From DASQFY01 sp036397815 (lineage in GTDB: Bacteria > Chloroflexota > Limnocylindria > QHBO01), in contig DASWIE010000081.1 in assembly GCA_036397815.1 (NCBI GenBank), positions 1 through 29,279 on the forward strand: a DNA stretch of 29,279 bases, read 5' to 3'. Of the stretch, positions 16,722 through 24,187 are shown one piece after another; positions within the stretch are counted from its first letter, which is position 1, and every line of letters begins with the position of its first letter. The notes under the pieces were generated by a model. That model was not told where the DNA came from and made no database searches. It saw only the letters and a program-made list of their open reading frames with translations. The position numbers and the translations under genes were made by a program.

Positions 16722-17768
16722 TCAGCGACTCTCCGGGCGCCCGAGGAGGCCGTACGGGCGGAAGATGAGGACGAGCACCAGCACGCTGAAGGCGATCACA
16801 TCGCGGAGCTGGTTCGGCGACGGCACACCGAAGCCGCTCAGCAGCAGGAAGGGGGCGACCGACTCGAGGACGCCCAGGCTCAGGCCACCGAGCATGGCGC
16901 CGATGATGTTGCCGACGCCGCCCAGGACGGCGGCCGTGAAGGCCTTGATGCCGGGCACGAACCCCATGAACCAGTGGACCTGGGTGAAGACGATGGCATA
17001 GAGCACGCCCGCCGCGCCCGCCAGCAACCCGCCGATGGCGAACGTGGTGGAGATCGTACGGTCGACGTTGATCCCCATCAGCGCGGCAGTGTCCTTGTCC
17101 TCGCTGATCGCGCGCATCGCTCGGCCGGTCTTGGTCCGCTCGACGAACCAGTACAGCGTCAGCATCAGGATCACCGCGGCGACGATGACGATCGCTCGCG
17201 TCTTGAGGATCTCGAGCCCGAAGATGTTGAGCTTGCCGGCGAAGATCTCGAGCGTGGGGTAGGCCTTCACCTGCTCGCCGTACAGGCCGCGGACGCTGTT
17301 GGCGATGAAGAGCGAGGCGCCGATGGCGGTGATCAGCGGCACCAGGCGCGGGGCGCGGCGCAAGGGGCGGTAGGCCACGCGCTCGAGGACGATGGCCACG
17401 ATCATCGAGCTCAGCGCGGCGACGGCCAGCACGATCGCCATGCCGATGATCGGGTTGGCATCCAGGAATCCGGCCTCGGCCAGGGCGTCGGCCACGAAGA
17501 AGCCGGTCAGCGCGCCGAACATGAACACGTCGCCGTGGGCGAAGTTGATCATCAGGAGGACGCCGTAGACCAGGGTGTAGCCGAGGGCGATCAGCGCGTA
17601 CACGCTGCCGAGCGCGATGCCGCCGATGATCAGGTCGCCCCAGGCCGCGCCGGTCAGCCTCCCGGCGGAGAGCGTCGCCCATGAGCCGAGAGCCACGCCG
17701 ACGACTATGGCAATGCGCAGCGCCCATAGGATGATGTCGACCAGCGACAGGCGGCCGGGTCGCCGCAC
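16722..17768 (-). CDS. livH: ABC transporter permease LivH
   Basis: 348 residues, GTG start with GGAAGGAG eight bases upstream. Inner-membrane channel half of the transporter. Family marks are GIALGSVYALIALGYTLVYGVLLMINFAHGDVFMFGA (about 50-85), the ATPase-contact loop GRAMRAISEDKDTAALMGI, and GIKAFTAAVLGGVGNIIGAMLGG. About eight hydrophobic segments. It has a ~40-residue N-terminal extension with its own helix. Read 120 bp after livK, with a hairpin in between; the next gene begins after one base. Confidence 0.95.
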   Translation of the reverse strand: MRRPGRLSLVDIILWALRIAIVVGVALGSWATLSAGRLTGAAWGDLIIGGIALGSVYALIALGYTLVYGVLLMINFAHGDVFMFGALTGFFVADALAEAGFLDANPIIGMAIVLAVAALSSMIVAIVLERVAYRPLRRAPRLVPLITAIGASLFIANSVRGLYGEQVKAYPTLEIFAGKLNIFGLEILKTRAIVIVAAVILMLTLYWFVERTKTGRAMRAISEDKDTAALMGINVDRTISTTFAIGGLLAGAAGVLYAIVFTQVHWFMGFVPGIKAFTAAVLGGVGNIIGAMLGGLSLGVLESVAPFLLLSGFGVPSPNQLRDVIAFSVLVLVLIFRPYGLLGRPESR

Positions 17769-17813
17769 CTGACCTCGCTCCTTCCGGTTGCGCGCCGTTC
17801 AGAGTTGAAGTGT

Positions 17814-17846
17814 GAGCGGGTGAGCCGGAGGCCGGCTCACCCGCTC
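17814..17846 (-). terminator. hairpin between livK and livH
   Basis: Perfect 15-bp stem, GAGCGGGTGAGCCGG with its complement, around a three-base loop (17829-17831). It lies in the 119-bp gap between the livK stop (17888) and the livH start (17768) with no T-rich tail on the minus strand. Such hairpins after binding-protein genes commonly act as partial terminators or RNA-stabilising structures that make more binding protein than permease. Confidence 0.7.
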
Positions 17847-17887
17847 TGGTTCAGATCGGGGTTCGGTTGCGCCCTCGATTCCGAGCC

Positions 17888-19180
17888 CTACGGCCGGGTG
17901 GTGAAGACCTCGGTGTAGACGCCGTCCACGAGCTGCGCGATTGAGACGAACTCGGAGCCGCAGTCGCCGAACTCATCACAGGTCAGGTTTCCGGTCAGCC
18001 CCGGGTAGTCGGTGAGGTCGGCAACGAACTGCCGGACCGCATCCCGCGGGATCCAGAGCGTCCCGTCCGCGTCCTCGATGCCCACGGCCTCGATCGCGTC
18101 GAAGAAGATGTTCGCCGCGTCGAACCCGTGTGCGTGGTACGGCGCCAGCGGCTGCTCCGTGCCCGACTTCTCGAGGTACTTTGGCAGGAAGTCATCGGTG
18201 TACGCCGTCCCGAAGTTGAGGTCGGGACCAGAGAAGTACATGCCAATCTCCTCGGCCAAATCGCCGGCAGCCTCAACGAAGGCGCCGTCCTTCAGGCCGT
18301 CAGCGCCGATCAGAATCGTGTCGGCGAGGCCTGCGACGTCCTGCGACTGGCGGGTCACGAGCGGACCCTCAGGGCTGAAGATCGGGAAGAAGAGGATGTC
18401 GGGTGAATCCGCCCCGATCGTGGTCAGGACCGTGGAGAAGTCCTGGTCGCCGATGTTGATCGCTTCCTGAACCGTCACCGTCCCACCACAGATCTCCGCG
18501 AACTGGTCCACGAACACCTGCTGCAGCTGCTCGGCGTACGGGCTGCCGTCGTGAATTGTGGCCGCCGTCGTTGCCTCAGGCAGCTCGTCGCAGACGAACT
18601 GGGCGACCGCCGCACCCTGCACCTGGTCGTTGTAGGCGGTGCGGAAGTAGAACGGACCACCGAAGTCCGCGTTGTCGGGGTTGGTCAGCGAAGGCGCCGT
18701 GTTCGACGGCGAGATCATGACGAGGCCCGCATCGGCGAGCACCGGCATGGCAGGCACCGCGGTGCGCGAGCAGGTGGTGCCGATGACGCCCACGATCGAT
18801 GGGTCGGCCACGATCGCCTGTGCCGCCGTCTGGCCGTCCTCGGCCTCGCCGCAGCCGGCGTCCTCCTTCACGAGCTCAATGTCGCGGCCGAAGAGCTGAC
18901 CGCGATCGTCGATGGCGACCTCGCTACCGAAGTTGCTGTCATTGCCCAGAAATGCCACGTCGCCCACGATGGCGAGCGCGCTGGCGATTCGAATCGGGTC
19001 GCCGGCCGCGATCTCGACGCAGCCGAATGGATCGGCCGCACAGACCGCTGCCGCGTCCTCGCCCATGCTTGCCTCGGCGCTCTCGCTTGGCTCCTCGCTC
19101 GGGCTCGTGCCGCCCCCACACGCAGCCAGGACGAGCAGCATGACCGCGAGGACGGCCGTCCATCGCAAGTACTTCTGCAT
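17888..19180 (-). CDS. livK: substrate-binding lipoprotein LivK-type
   Basis: 430 residues, ATG 19180 with AGGAG spaced by seven bases (GGAAGAGGAG). Signal peptide with lipobox LAAC and lipidated Cys21, then a Ser/Glu-rich linker and the periplasmic-binding-type fold: IRIASALAIVGDVAFLGND, GVIGTTCSRTAVPAMPVLADAGLVMISPSNT (the ligand-contact serine/threonine region) and YHAHGFDAANIFFDAIEAVG. It catches branched-chain amino acids or other small solutes and delivers them to LivHM. Nine cysteines include eight outside the lipobox, an even number, which suggests disulfide bonds; this is unusual in the family. Which solute it binds cannot be said. Confidence 0.93.
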   Translation of the reverse strand: MQKYLRWTAVLAVMLLVLAACGGGTSPSEEPSESAEASMGEDAAAVCAADPFGCVEIAAGDPIRIASALAIVGDVAFLGNDSNFGSEVAIDDRGQLFGRDIELVKEDAGCGEAEDGQTAAQAIVADPSIVGVIGTTCSRTAVPAMPVLADAGLVMISPSNTAPSLTNPDNADFGGPFYFRTAYNDQVQGAAVAQFVCDELPEATTAATIHDGSPYAEQLQQVFVDQFAEICGGTVTVQEAINIGDQDFSTVLTTIGADSPDILFFPIFSPEGPLVTRQSQDVAGLADTILIGADGLKDGAFVEAAGDLAEEIGMYFSGPDLNFGTAYTDDFLPKYLEKSGTEQPLAPYHAHGFDAANIFFDAIEAVGIEDADGTLWIPRDAVRQFVADLTDYPGLTGNLTCDEFGDCGSEFVSIAQLVDGVYTEVFTTRP

Positions 19181-19243
19181 CCGTGATCTCCTCTTCCAAC
19201 TCAGAAGGGCGCGCGAATGCGCGGCCTACAAAGGGTGGCGCGC

Positions 19244-19285
19244 ATCATAACGGCGCCTCCACGTTGGGCGCAAGGACTTTGCGCC
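19244..19285 (-). promoter_or_regulatory. liv operon promoter with overlapping inverted repeat
   Basis: TATGAT (19249-19244) with TTGCGC (19273-19268) 18 bp upstream; transcription should start about 57 bases before the livK start. The -35 region lies in an inverted repeat, GGCGCAA-GGACT-TTGCGCC (19267-19285), placed where a repressor or activator would act. No adjacent regulator gene is present. The 214-bp gap 19181-19394 holds nothing else that I can support except a lone TATGCT (19334-19339) on the plus strand. Confidence 0.5.
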
Positions 19286-19394
19286 GCTGTTCAGAGTAGT
19301 GGCGAGCGGTGCGGTAGGTTCATCGCGGCGTGCTATGCTTGCTGTCGGGTACGTCTGCAGCATCCGCGCTGCGCATCGCTCCCGAGAGGCCTCC

Positions 19395-19865
19395 GTGGAG
19401 TTTCACGTCCGCAGCGCCCGCCTCCCCGACGTCGACGCCGCGATCCGCATCCTGTTGCGTGACGCGGTCGATCCCGAGGAGCGACGCGGCGACGCCGATC
19501 GCCTTCGAAGCCTGCTCTACGTTCCCGCGGCGACCGTGGTCGTGGCGGAGGTGGAGCGTCGCATCGTCGGCGTTGGAGTCCTCTCGATCCGTCCAGCGGT
19601 CCGAACTGGCCCCTTCATCGGCTTCATTGACGAGCTGGAGGTGGAAGGTCGGACAGGACGGGCGGAGCGCGCCGCGGCCGCGGCAGACGCCGCGAACCGA
19701 GACCGCGTCAGAAGCTCGATTCTCGAGCAGCTGATCGCGTCGGCTCGTAACAAGGGCTGTGCAAGCGTGGAGGTCGCCGATCCTCTCGCGAAGGCAGAGT
19801 CGGCGCTGTTCAAGCGCGCCGACTTCGCACGACGAGGGACGCTGCTGAGCCGCGCGATCGGTTGA
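19395..19865 (+). CDS. GNAT-family N-acetyltransferase
   Basis: 156 residues from GTG 19395 (the longer upstream frame has no support). EFHVRSARLPDVDAAIRILLRD opens like the GNAT first strand and helix. VVVAEVERRIVGVGVLSIRP forms strands 2-4, FIGFIDELEVEGR strand 4 with the end of the acetyl-CoA site, SSILEQLIASARNKGCASVEVADP the conserved helix and strand 5, and ALFKRADFARRGTLLSRAI the C-terminus. The usual pyrophosphate loop Q/R-x-x-G-x-G/A is not clear: an Ala-rich stretch (RAERAAAAADAANRDR) occupies that place, so catalysis is uncertain. Substrate unknown. A TATGCT box at 19334-19339 may be its -10. Confidence 0.75.
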   Translation: MEFHVRSARLPDVDAAIRILLRDAVDPEERRGDADRLRSLLYVPAATVVVAEVERRIVGVGVLSIRPAVRTGPFIGFIDELEVEGRTGRAERAAAAADAANRDRVRSSILEQLIASARNKGCASVEVADPLAKAESALFKRADFARRGTLLSRAIG

Positions 19866-19945
19866 GGTCAGACCTCGCCGACAGCGCGCCGGGCCGGGAC
19901 CCCGCGACAAACAGCCGACATCTCAATTCATTTGGAGAAGCTCAC

Positions 19946-21382
19946 TTGAGCAAGAACGTGGCCGTCTTCGTTGACGTTGCCAACCTCTACTACTCAGCGC
20001 GCGGCCAGGAGGTCGACGTGGATTACGTCGCCCTCCTCAAAGCCGCCACAAAAGGGCGCGACCTCATTCGCGCGTATGCCTACTCCGGGCTCGATCCGGA
20101 GAACGAAAACCAACGGAAGTTCATCGACTTCCTCAACAAGAACGGGTACAAGGTCCTCACCAAGGACATCCGCAAGTTCGGCGACGGCCGCGTCAAGGCC
20201 AACCTCGACATCGAGCTCGTCGTCGACCTCTTCCGACTGGCCGATCGGATGGACATCGCGGTGATCATCTCGGGCGACGGCGACTTCGCGCCCGCGATCC
20301 GCGCCCTTCAGGACAAGGGCGTCCGCTGCGAGGTGATCAGCTTCCGGCCGAACACCTCTTCCGACCTGATCGCGGTTGCCGACGAGTTCATCGACATCAT
20401 GAAGATCATCGGCATCGGTCGCGGCAAGAAGGACGGCGAGAAGGCCGACAAGGTGATGAGCGCCCCGCCGATGCCCGCCAAGGAGGTCGTGCCCGAGTTC
20501 GGCTTCCGCGAGGCATCGCCCACCATTGCCGCCGCCGCGCTCGCCGCGCTGCGCGAGGGCAAGGAGCCGCGGGGTACCAGTGCAGGCAGAGGACGCGGCC
20601 GCGGGCGTACCCGCGCCGAGCCCGCTACCGCAGCCGAGGCGGAGTCGCCGGCCGAGGTCGCGGCCGTTGCCACCGAGGGCGGTGCGGAGACCACCGAGGG
20701 CGGCGAGGTCCGCCGCCGGCGTCGCCGACGCGGTGGCCGTGGCCGGGGCCGTGGTCGTGGCCGTGGCGCCGAGACCGCCGCCGAGGCGAGCCCCGAGTCA
20801 GAGGCCGCATCGCCGGAGACCGGTGAGATCGGCTGGGTCGAGCTCGACGACCTCTCGCAGCTGGAGGACATTGGCGACCTTGGTGAGCCGGGCCAGGAAC
20901 GTGAGTACACGTTCGAGGAGGCCGACGAGTCAACGCTCGCCGAGCTCGGGCTGCTCGACGAGGCGCCAGCCGCGGCGCCCAAGCCAGCCGCGGCGCCGAA
21001 GCCAGCCGCGCGGCGTCGTTCGCGCGGGGGTGCGAAGACCGATGCCGGGGCGCCGGCCGAGGCCGAAGCGCCTGCCGAGATGGTAGCGCCCGCCGGTGGC
21101 GCCGCCCGGCCGGCTGCCCGACGACGGGCACGCGGATCGAAGTCCGCAGAGACACCGGAGGAGGGCGCGGCCGAAAAGCCTGCCGCGGCGCGTCGCCCGC
21201 GGGCACGGGCTCCGAAGGCCGCGGCCGAGACGTCACCGGCCGCAGCGAAGCCGGCGACCCGCCGCCCGCGCTCCACCTCCAAGAGCCCGGGCGGCGAGGA
21301 TGCGCAGGAGGCCGGCGGCGAGGATGCGCAGGGCATCTGGCAGCGCTTCCGCTCCGCGCGGGGTCAGGGTCGCTCGTCCTGA
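19946..21382 (+). CDS. NYN-domain (LabA/DUF88-like) protein with long Arg-Gly/Ala tail
   Basis: 478 residues from TTG 19946, supported by GGAGAAG five bases upstream; the longer frame is not. Residues about 4-160 form a PIN-like NYN domain: VAVFVDVANLYYSA (Asp in the first acidic site), KANLDIELVVDLFRLADRMDIAVIISGDGDFAPAIRALQDKGVRCEV with the Asp-Gly-Asp acid cluster. NYN proteins are presumed ribonucleases. The remaining ~300 residues are disordered: Ala/Glu/Pro blocks, a run of RG dipeptides near 260-275, and repeated RRRARG/KPAARR patches that should bind RNA. The combination suggests an RNA-processing factor. Alternative view: the tail could bind DNA. Ends at a strong terminator. Confidence 0.9.
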   Translation: MSKNVAVFVDVANLYYSARGQEVDVDYVALLKAATKGRDLIRAYAYSGLDPENENQRKFIDFLNKNGYKVLTKDIRKFGDGRVKANLDIELVVDLFRLADRMDIAVIISGDGDFAPAIRALQDKGVRCEVISFRPNTSSDLIAVADEFIDIMKIIGIGRGKKDGEKADKVMSAPPMPAKEVVPEFGFREASPTIAAAALAALREGKEPRGTSAGRGRGRGRTRAEPATAAEAESPAEVAAVATEGGAETTEGGEVRRRRRRRGGRGRGRGRGRGAETAAEASPESEAASPETGEIGWVELDDLSQLEDIGDLGEPGQEREYTFEEADESTLAELGLLDEAPAAAPKPAAAPKPAARRRSRGGAKTDAGAPAEAEAPAEMVAPAGGAARPAARRRARGSKSAETPEEGAAEKPAAARRPRARAPKAAAETSPAAAKPATRRPRSTSKSPGGEDAQEAGGEDAQGIWQRFRSARGQGRSS

Positions 21383-21402
21383 TCTACGGCTCGTGACGCG
21401 AT

Positions 21403-21428
21403 GAAGGCCGGCCCGAGGGCCGGCCTTC
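21403..21428 (+). terminator. terminator hairpin after the NYN gene, possibly bidirectional
   Basis: GAAGGCCGGCC (21403-21413) pairs with GGCCGGCCTTC (21418-21428), an 11-bp stem around four bases, followed on the plus strand by GTTCTTGCG. It stands 20 bp after the NYN stop and 24 bp before the end of the convergent YtxH gene, so it could serve both. Confidence 0.75.
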
Positions 21429-21451
21429 GTTCTTGCGCTGGCGGACGCGGG

Positions 21452-22132
21452 CTAGTGAGTCTCTTCGCCCTCCACCGGTGTCGCGTCGGTGGGCGCCTGA
21501 GCCGGGACATCCGTGGCCGGCTCGATCGCCTCGTCCGTGGCCTCGCCGTTCACCTCCGCGCGCTGGAAAAGCGGGACCCATTCGCCGGCGTTGCCCGCCG
21601 CCTCGCGTGCCTTCTCGGCGGCGTCGCGCGCCTTGACGGCCAGCTCATCGCGCATCTCGCGGCCAGGCTTCGGGGCCGTCAGCATGGCGACGACAACTCC
21701 CGCCGCCAGCCCGATCAGCATCCCGAAGAAGAAGGCGGCCCAGTGTCGCTCATCGCGTCGCTTGCGGATGCCCAGTCGCACCGCCGCGTCCTCGACCAGC
21801 TCTCGCCCGGCCGGAATCGCTGCACCCGCCGCCCCGATCGCCACTGAGCGACGATTCCAGAGCTGACTGAGTGATGGCCGCAACTCGTCACGCCAGGTCC
21901 TGCGGCTCCAGCGCGCCGCTCGATTGCTCGCCTTTCTGACCGCTTTCTCCGCCTCGCGGCGGGTGGGTGCCGAGTCACGCCAGGCCTCGGAGGCGCGCGT
22001 CGAGACGGCGTCGGTCGCGTCTCCAACCGCCGCGGCCAGCTCACGGCCGCGCTGCGTGATCTGGTCCTTCACATCTGCCTCGAGCGCCTTCTCGACCATC
22101 GATCGGACGGTCGTCGAAACCTCATCGGCCAT
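21452..22132 (-). CDS. YtxH-like membrane-anchored protein
   Basis: 226 residues from ATG 22132, preceded by AGGAGG (CGAGGAGGCGAC). A long helical N-terminus rich in Ala, Arg and Glu (about 1-120, likely amphipathic or coiled coil) is followed by one membrane helix FFFGMLIGLAAGVVVAMLTAPKPGREMRDEL, which is the YtxH family signature, then another helical stretch and an acidic, disordered tail. YtxH proteins are small stress-linked membrane proteins of unknown biochemistry; here the length is about double the family norm because of the N-terminal helix. The 242-bp gap 22133-22374 upstream contains only the holB promoter that I can support. Confidence 0.8.
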   Translation of the reverse strand: MADEVSTTVRSMVEKALEADVKDQITQRGRELAAAVGDATDAVSTRASEAWRDSAPTRREAEKAVRKASNRAARWSRRTWRDELRPSLSQLWNRRSVAIGAAGAAIPAGRELVEDAAVRLGIRKRRDERHWAAFFFGMLIGLAAGVVVAMLTAPKPGREMRDELAVKARDAAEKAREAAGNAGEWVPLFQRAEVNGEATDEAIEPATDVPAQAPTDATPVEGEETH

Positions 22133-22361
22133 GTCGCCTCCTCGTTGTCTCGGGCAGGGATCGGTGCAGGAAGTATGCCACTCTCCACCTGGCGCCCGCC
22201 CGGGCCGCCTCCTCGACGGCGGGTCCGGTTGCCGGCCGGCCGCCAGCGCGACGCGCCCTGCGGCGACCCGGGGGGCATGGCGGAAAGCATCCTGCGCGGC
22301 CCTCATCGCCGCGTTACCGGAGGCTTACTGAGGCCAATCCGACCAAGCCGCGAGCCGCTCC

Positions 22362-22367
22362 TATACT
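22362..22367 (+). promoter_or_regulatory. -10 box for holB, apparently leaderless
   Basis: TATACT at 22362-22367 is followed after seven bases by the GTG at 22375 (then ATG at 22378). Transcription would begin at or next to the start codon, leaving no room for a ribosome-binding site. No convincing -35 hexamer is seen. Confidence 0.55.
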
Positions 22368-22374
22368 CCGGTTC

Positions 22375-23523
22375 GTGATGGTCTCCGAGGTTGAAGCCGG
22401 CTTCCTGAGCCTGGGTCAGCCCACGGCCCGCGCCGCCGCGCTGCGTGCTGCCGCGAGCGGCCGGCTCCAGCGCACGCTGCTCGTGCATGGGCCCGCCGGG
22501 GCCGGCAAGGGAGCCTTCGTGGACGACCTGCTGGCCCTCCTCTTCTGCGTTGATCCGGACGTGTCGCTGCGACCATGCAACTCCTGTCGCGGGTGTCGCG
22601 ACGCGCGCCTCCGGCGCCACCCGGACCTGGTGATCGGCTCACCGGAGCAGTGGCGGGAGGAGCGATCGACGGGTGAGAGCATCGTTTCGGCTGCGCGTCG
22701 CTGGCTGCTCGACAGCGCCGGCGCCCCGGTGGCGGCGGAGCATCGCGTGCTCCTGGTGGAGGGAGCCGACCGCGCCAACGAGCAGATCCAGAATGCGCTG
22801 CTCAAGGCGCTCGAGGAGCCGTCGCCGCGCCAGATGTTCATCCTCGTCGCGGATGAGCCGAGCCGGCTGCTCCCCACGATCCGGTCGCGCGCCCAGTCGC
22901 TGCGGGTCGGATCCGTTGCGCACGAGCAGCTTGTCGCGTGGCTCATCGGCCGGGAGCGGCTTCCCGCCGACCAGGCCGATGCGCTGGCCCGCATCGCCGG
23001 CGGGCTGCCCGGCCGTGCCATCGGTTTCGCCCGCAACCCCGCGCTGGTCGAGTGGCGGCGGCGCACGCAGGATCAGCTGATCGAGCTGTTGCGACATGGG
23101 CGAGCGGATCGATTCGGCTCCGTCCGCGATCTCCTGGAGGAGGCGGGCAGGCTGGTCGCCGCTCAGCCGGACGAGGCCGGCGACGCGGGGGAGGCGGTCG
23201 ACAGGGGCGAGGTCGCCATGCAGCGGCCGGTTGCGGCCGCGCAGCGGGCCGCCGCGGTTCTCATCGTCGATACCTGGATCGGCCTCGCGCGCGATCTGCT
23301 GCTCGTCGCCGCCGGACGTCCGGGCCTGGCGCCCGTCGTGCAGCTGGTGCCCGGCGTGGAGGAAGCCGCACACCGGCTCTCCGTCCGGTCGCTGCTGAGC
23401 TTCGTCGAGCTGCTGGAACGCATCTCGGCCGGCCTGCGCGAGAACGCCGCTCCACGCCTGGCGCTGGAGGTGGCGATGCTGGCCTGGCCGGCGGCTGACG
23501 CAACTGGCACCGCCAGTCGATGA
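22375..23523 (+). CDS. holB: DNA polymerase III delta-prime subunit
   Basis: 382 residues. Part of the clamp loader that opens the beta clamp. Residues about 35-45 carry the P-loop-like GPAGAGKG, then a zinc-finger stretch with cysteines (FCVDPDVSLRPCNSCRGCRDARLRRHPD), VLLVEGADRANEQIQNALLKALEEPSPRQMFILVAD (AAA+ core, a helix typical of delta-prime), and the SRx motif as TIRSRAQS: the Arg of the arginine finger is kept but Cys of SRC is Ala. C-terminal ~200 residues are helical. Its stop overlaps the acylphosphatase ATG. Start GTG 22375 or ATG 22378. Confidence 0.92.
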   Translation: MMVSEVEAGFLSLGQPTARAAALRAAASGRLQRTLLVHGPAGAGKGAFVDDLLALLFCVDPDVSLRPCNSCRGCRDARLRRHPDLVIGSPEQWREERSTGESIVSAARRWLLDSAGAPVAAEHRVLLVEGADRANEQIQNALLKALEEPSPRQMFILVADEPSRLLPTIRSRAQSLRVGSVAHEQLVAWLIGRERLPADQADALARIAGGLPGRAIGFARNPALVEWRRRTQDQLIELLRHGRADRFGSVRDLLEEAGRLVAAQPDEAGDAGEAVDRGEVAMQRPVAAAQRAAAVLIVDTWIGLARDLLLVAAGRPGLAPVVQLVPGVEEAAHRLSVRSLLSFVELLERISAGLRENAAPRLALEVAMLAWPAADATGTASR

Positions 23524-23807
23524 CGGGGCTTGAACGGCTGAGCGCCCGCGTCGTCGGGCGCGTCCAGGGTGTCGGCTTTCGCTGGTGGGCTCGAGTCCGC
23601 GCCGACGAGCTGGGGTTGACCGGCTGGGTCGCCAACGACCCGAATGACCGTACGGTGGAGCTCGTGGCCGAGGGGCCGCCGGCGGCCCTCGACGCATTCG
23701 AGCGGCTGCTCTGGGCGGGGCCCTCGTCGGCGCAGGTCGAGCGGGTCGAGGCTTCCCGCGAGCCCGCATCGGGCGGCTTCCGGCGATTCGAGATCACGCG
23801 ACCGTGA
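23520..23807 (+). CDS. acyP: acylphosphatase
   Basis: 95 residues, ATG overlapping the holB stop (ATGA). Hydrolyses carboxyl-phosphate bonds (acyl phosphates). GRVQGVGFRWWARVRADELGL holds the phosphate loop and Arg21, and GWVANDPNDRTVELVAEG holds the catalytic Asn39; in the family these are Arg23 and Asn41. Length is normal (about 90). The DG of the usual NxxDGxVE is DR here. The next gene overlaps its stop by GTGA. Confidence 0.95.
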   Translation: MTGLERLSARVVGRVQGVGFRWWARVRADELGLTGWVANDPNDRTVELVAEGPPAALDAFERLLWAGPSSAQVERVEASREPASGGFRRFEITRP

Positions 23808-24187
23808 ACTGGCGGGCTGCCGGATGCATCCTCACCGCAATCGGCATCTTCCTGGCGATCACGCTGTTCGGGATGTCGCTCGCATTCAGCGGCGCGCGAG
23901 GCTGCCCGCCCAGTCTGCAATGGGGCGACCGGATCTACGAGCCGGTTGGGTCAGCGGCGGAGCAGCCTACCTTCGGAGAGTCCGGGGAGCCGGTCGCGCT
24001 CGGATCGACCTTCATCGGTCTCACCACCCGAACCGTCTTCGGGCCTCACGGCAGCCATCCATCGGCAGCGGCCGGCGACAGGCCAGACCAGATCGCCCTC
24101 GACTGTGACGATGGCTCGTTTCAGACCTACGCCGTCGGGCGGACGCTCGTCCCGACCAGCGTCGACCCGTCACCCTCACCGCCGTGA
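23804..24187 (+). CDS. small membrane-anchored extracytoplasmic protein, unknown
   Basis: 127 residues, GTG start overlapping the acylphosphatase stop (GTGA). One N-terminal hydrophobic helix (about 7-28) resembles an uncleaved signal anchor, with cysteines at CPPSLQW and LDCDDGSFQ that could pair outside the cell. The end is Pro/Ser-rich. No family recognised. Its last 12 bases overlap the end of the convergent dGTPase gene, so the two ends share sequence. Confidence 0.65.
   Translation: MNWRAAGCILTAIGIFLAITLFGMSLAFSGARGCPPSLQWGDRIYEPVGSAAEQPTFGESGEPVALGSTFIGLTTRTVFGPHGSHPSAAAGDRPDQIALDCDDGSFQTYAVGRTLVPTSVDPSPSPP

Noticed and set aside
10442..22325. Shared 13-mer GCGTTACCGGAGG at 10442 and 22313
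   Set aside because: Flanks are unrelated and one such match is expected by chance in 29 kb of GC-rich DNA.
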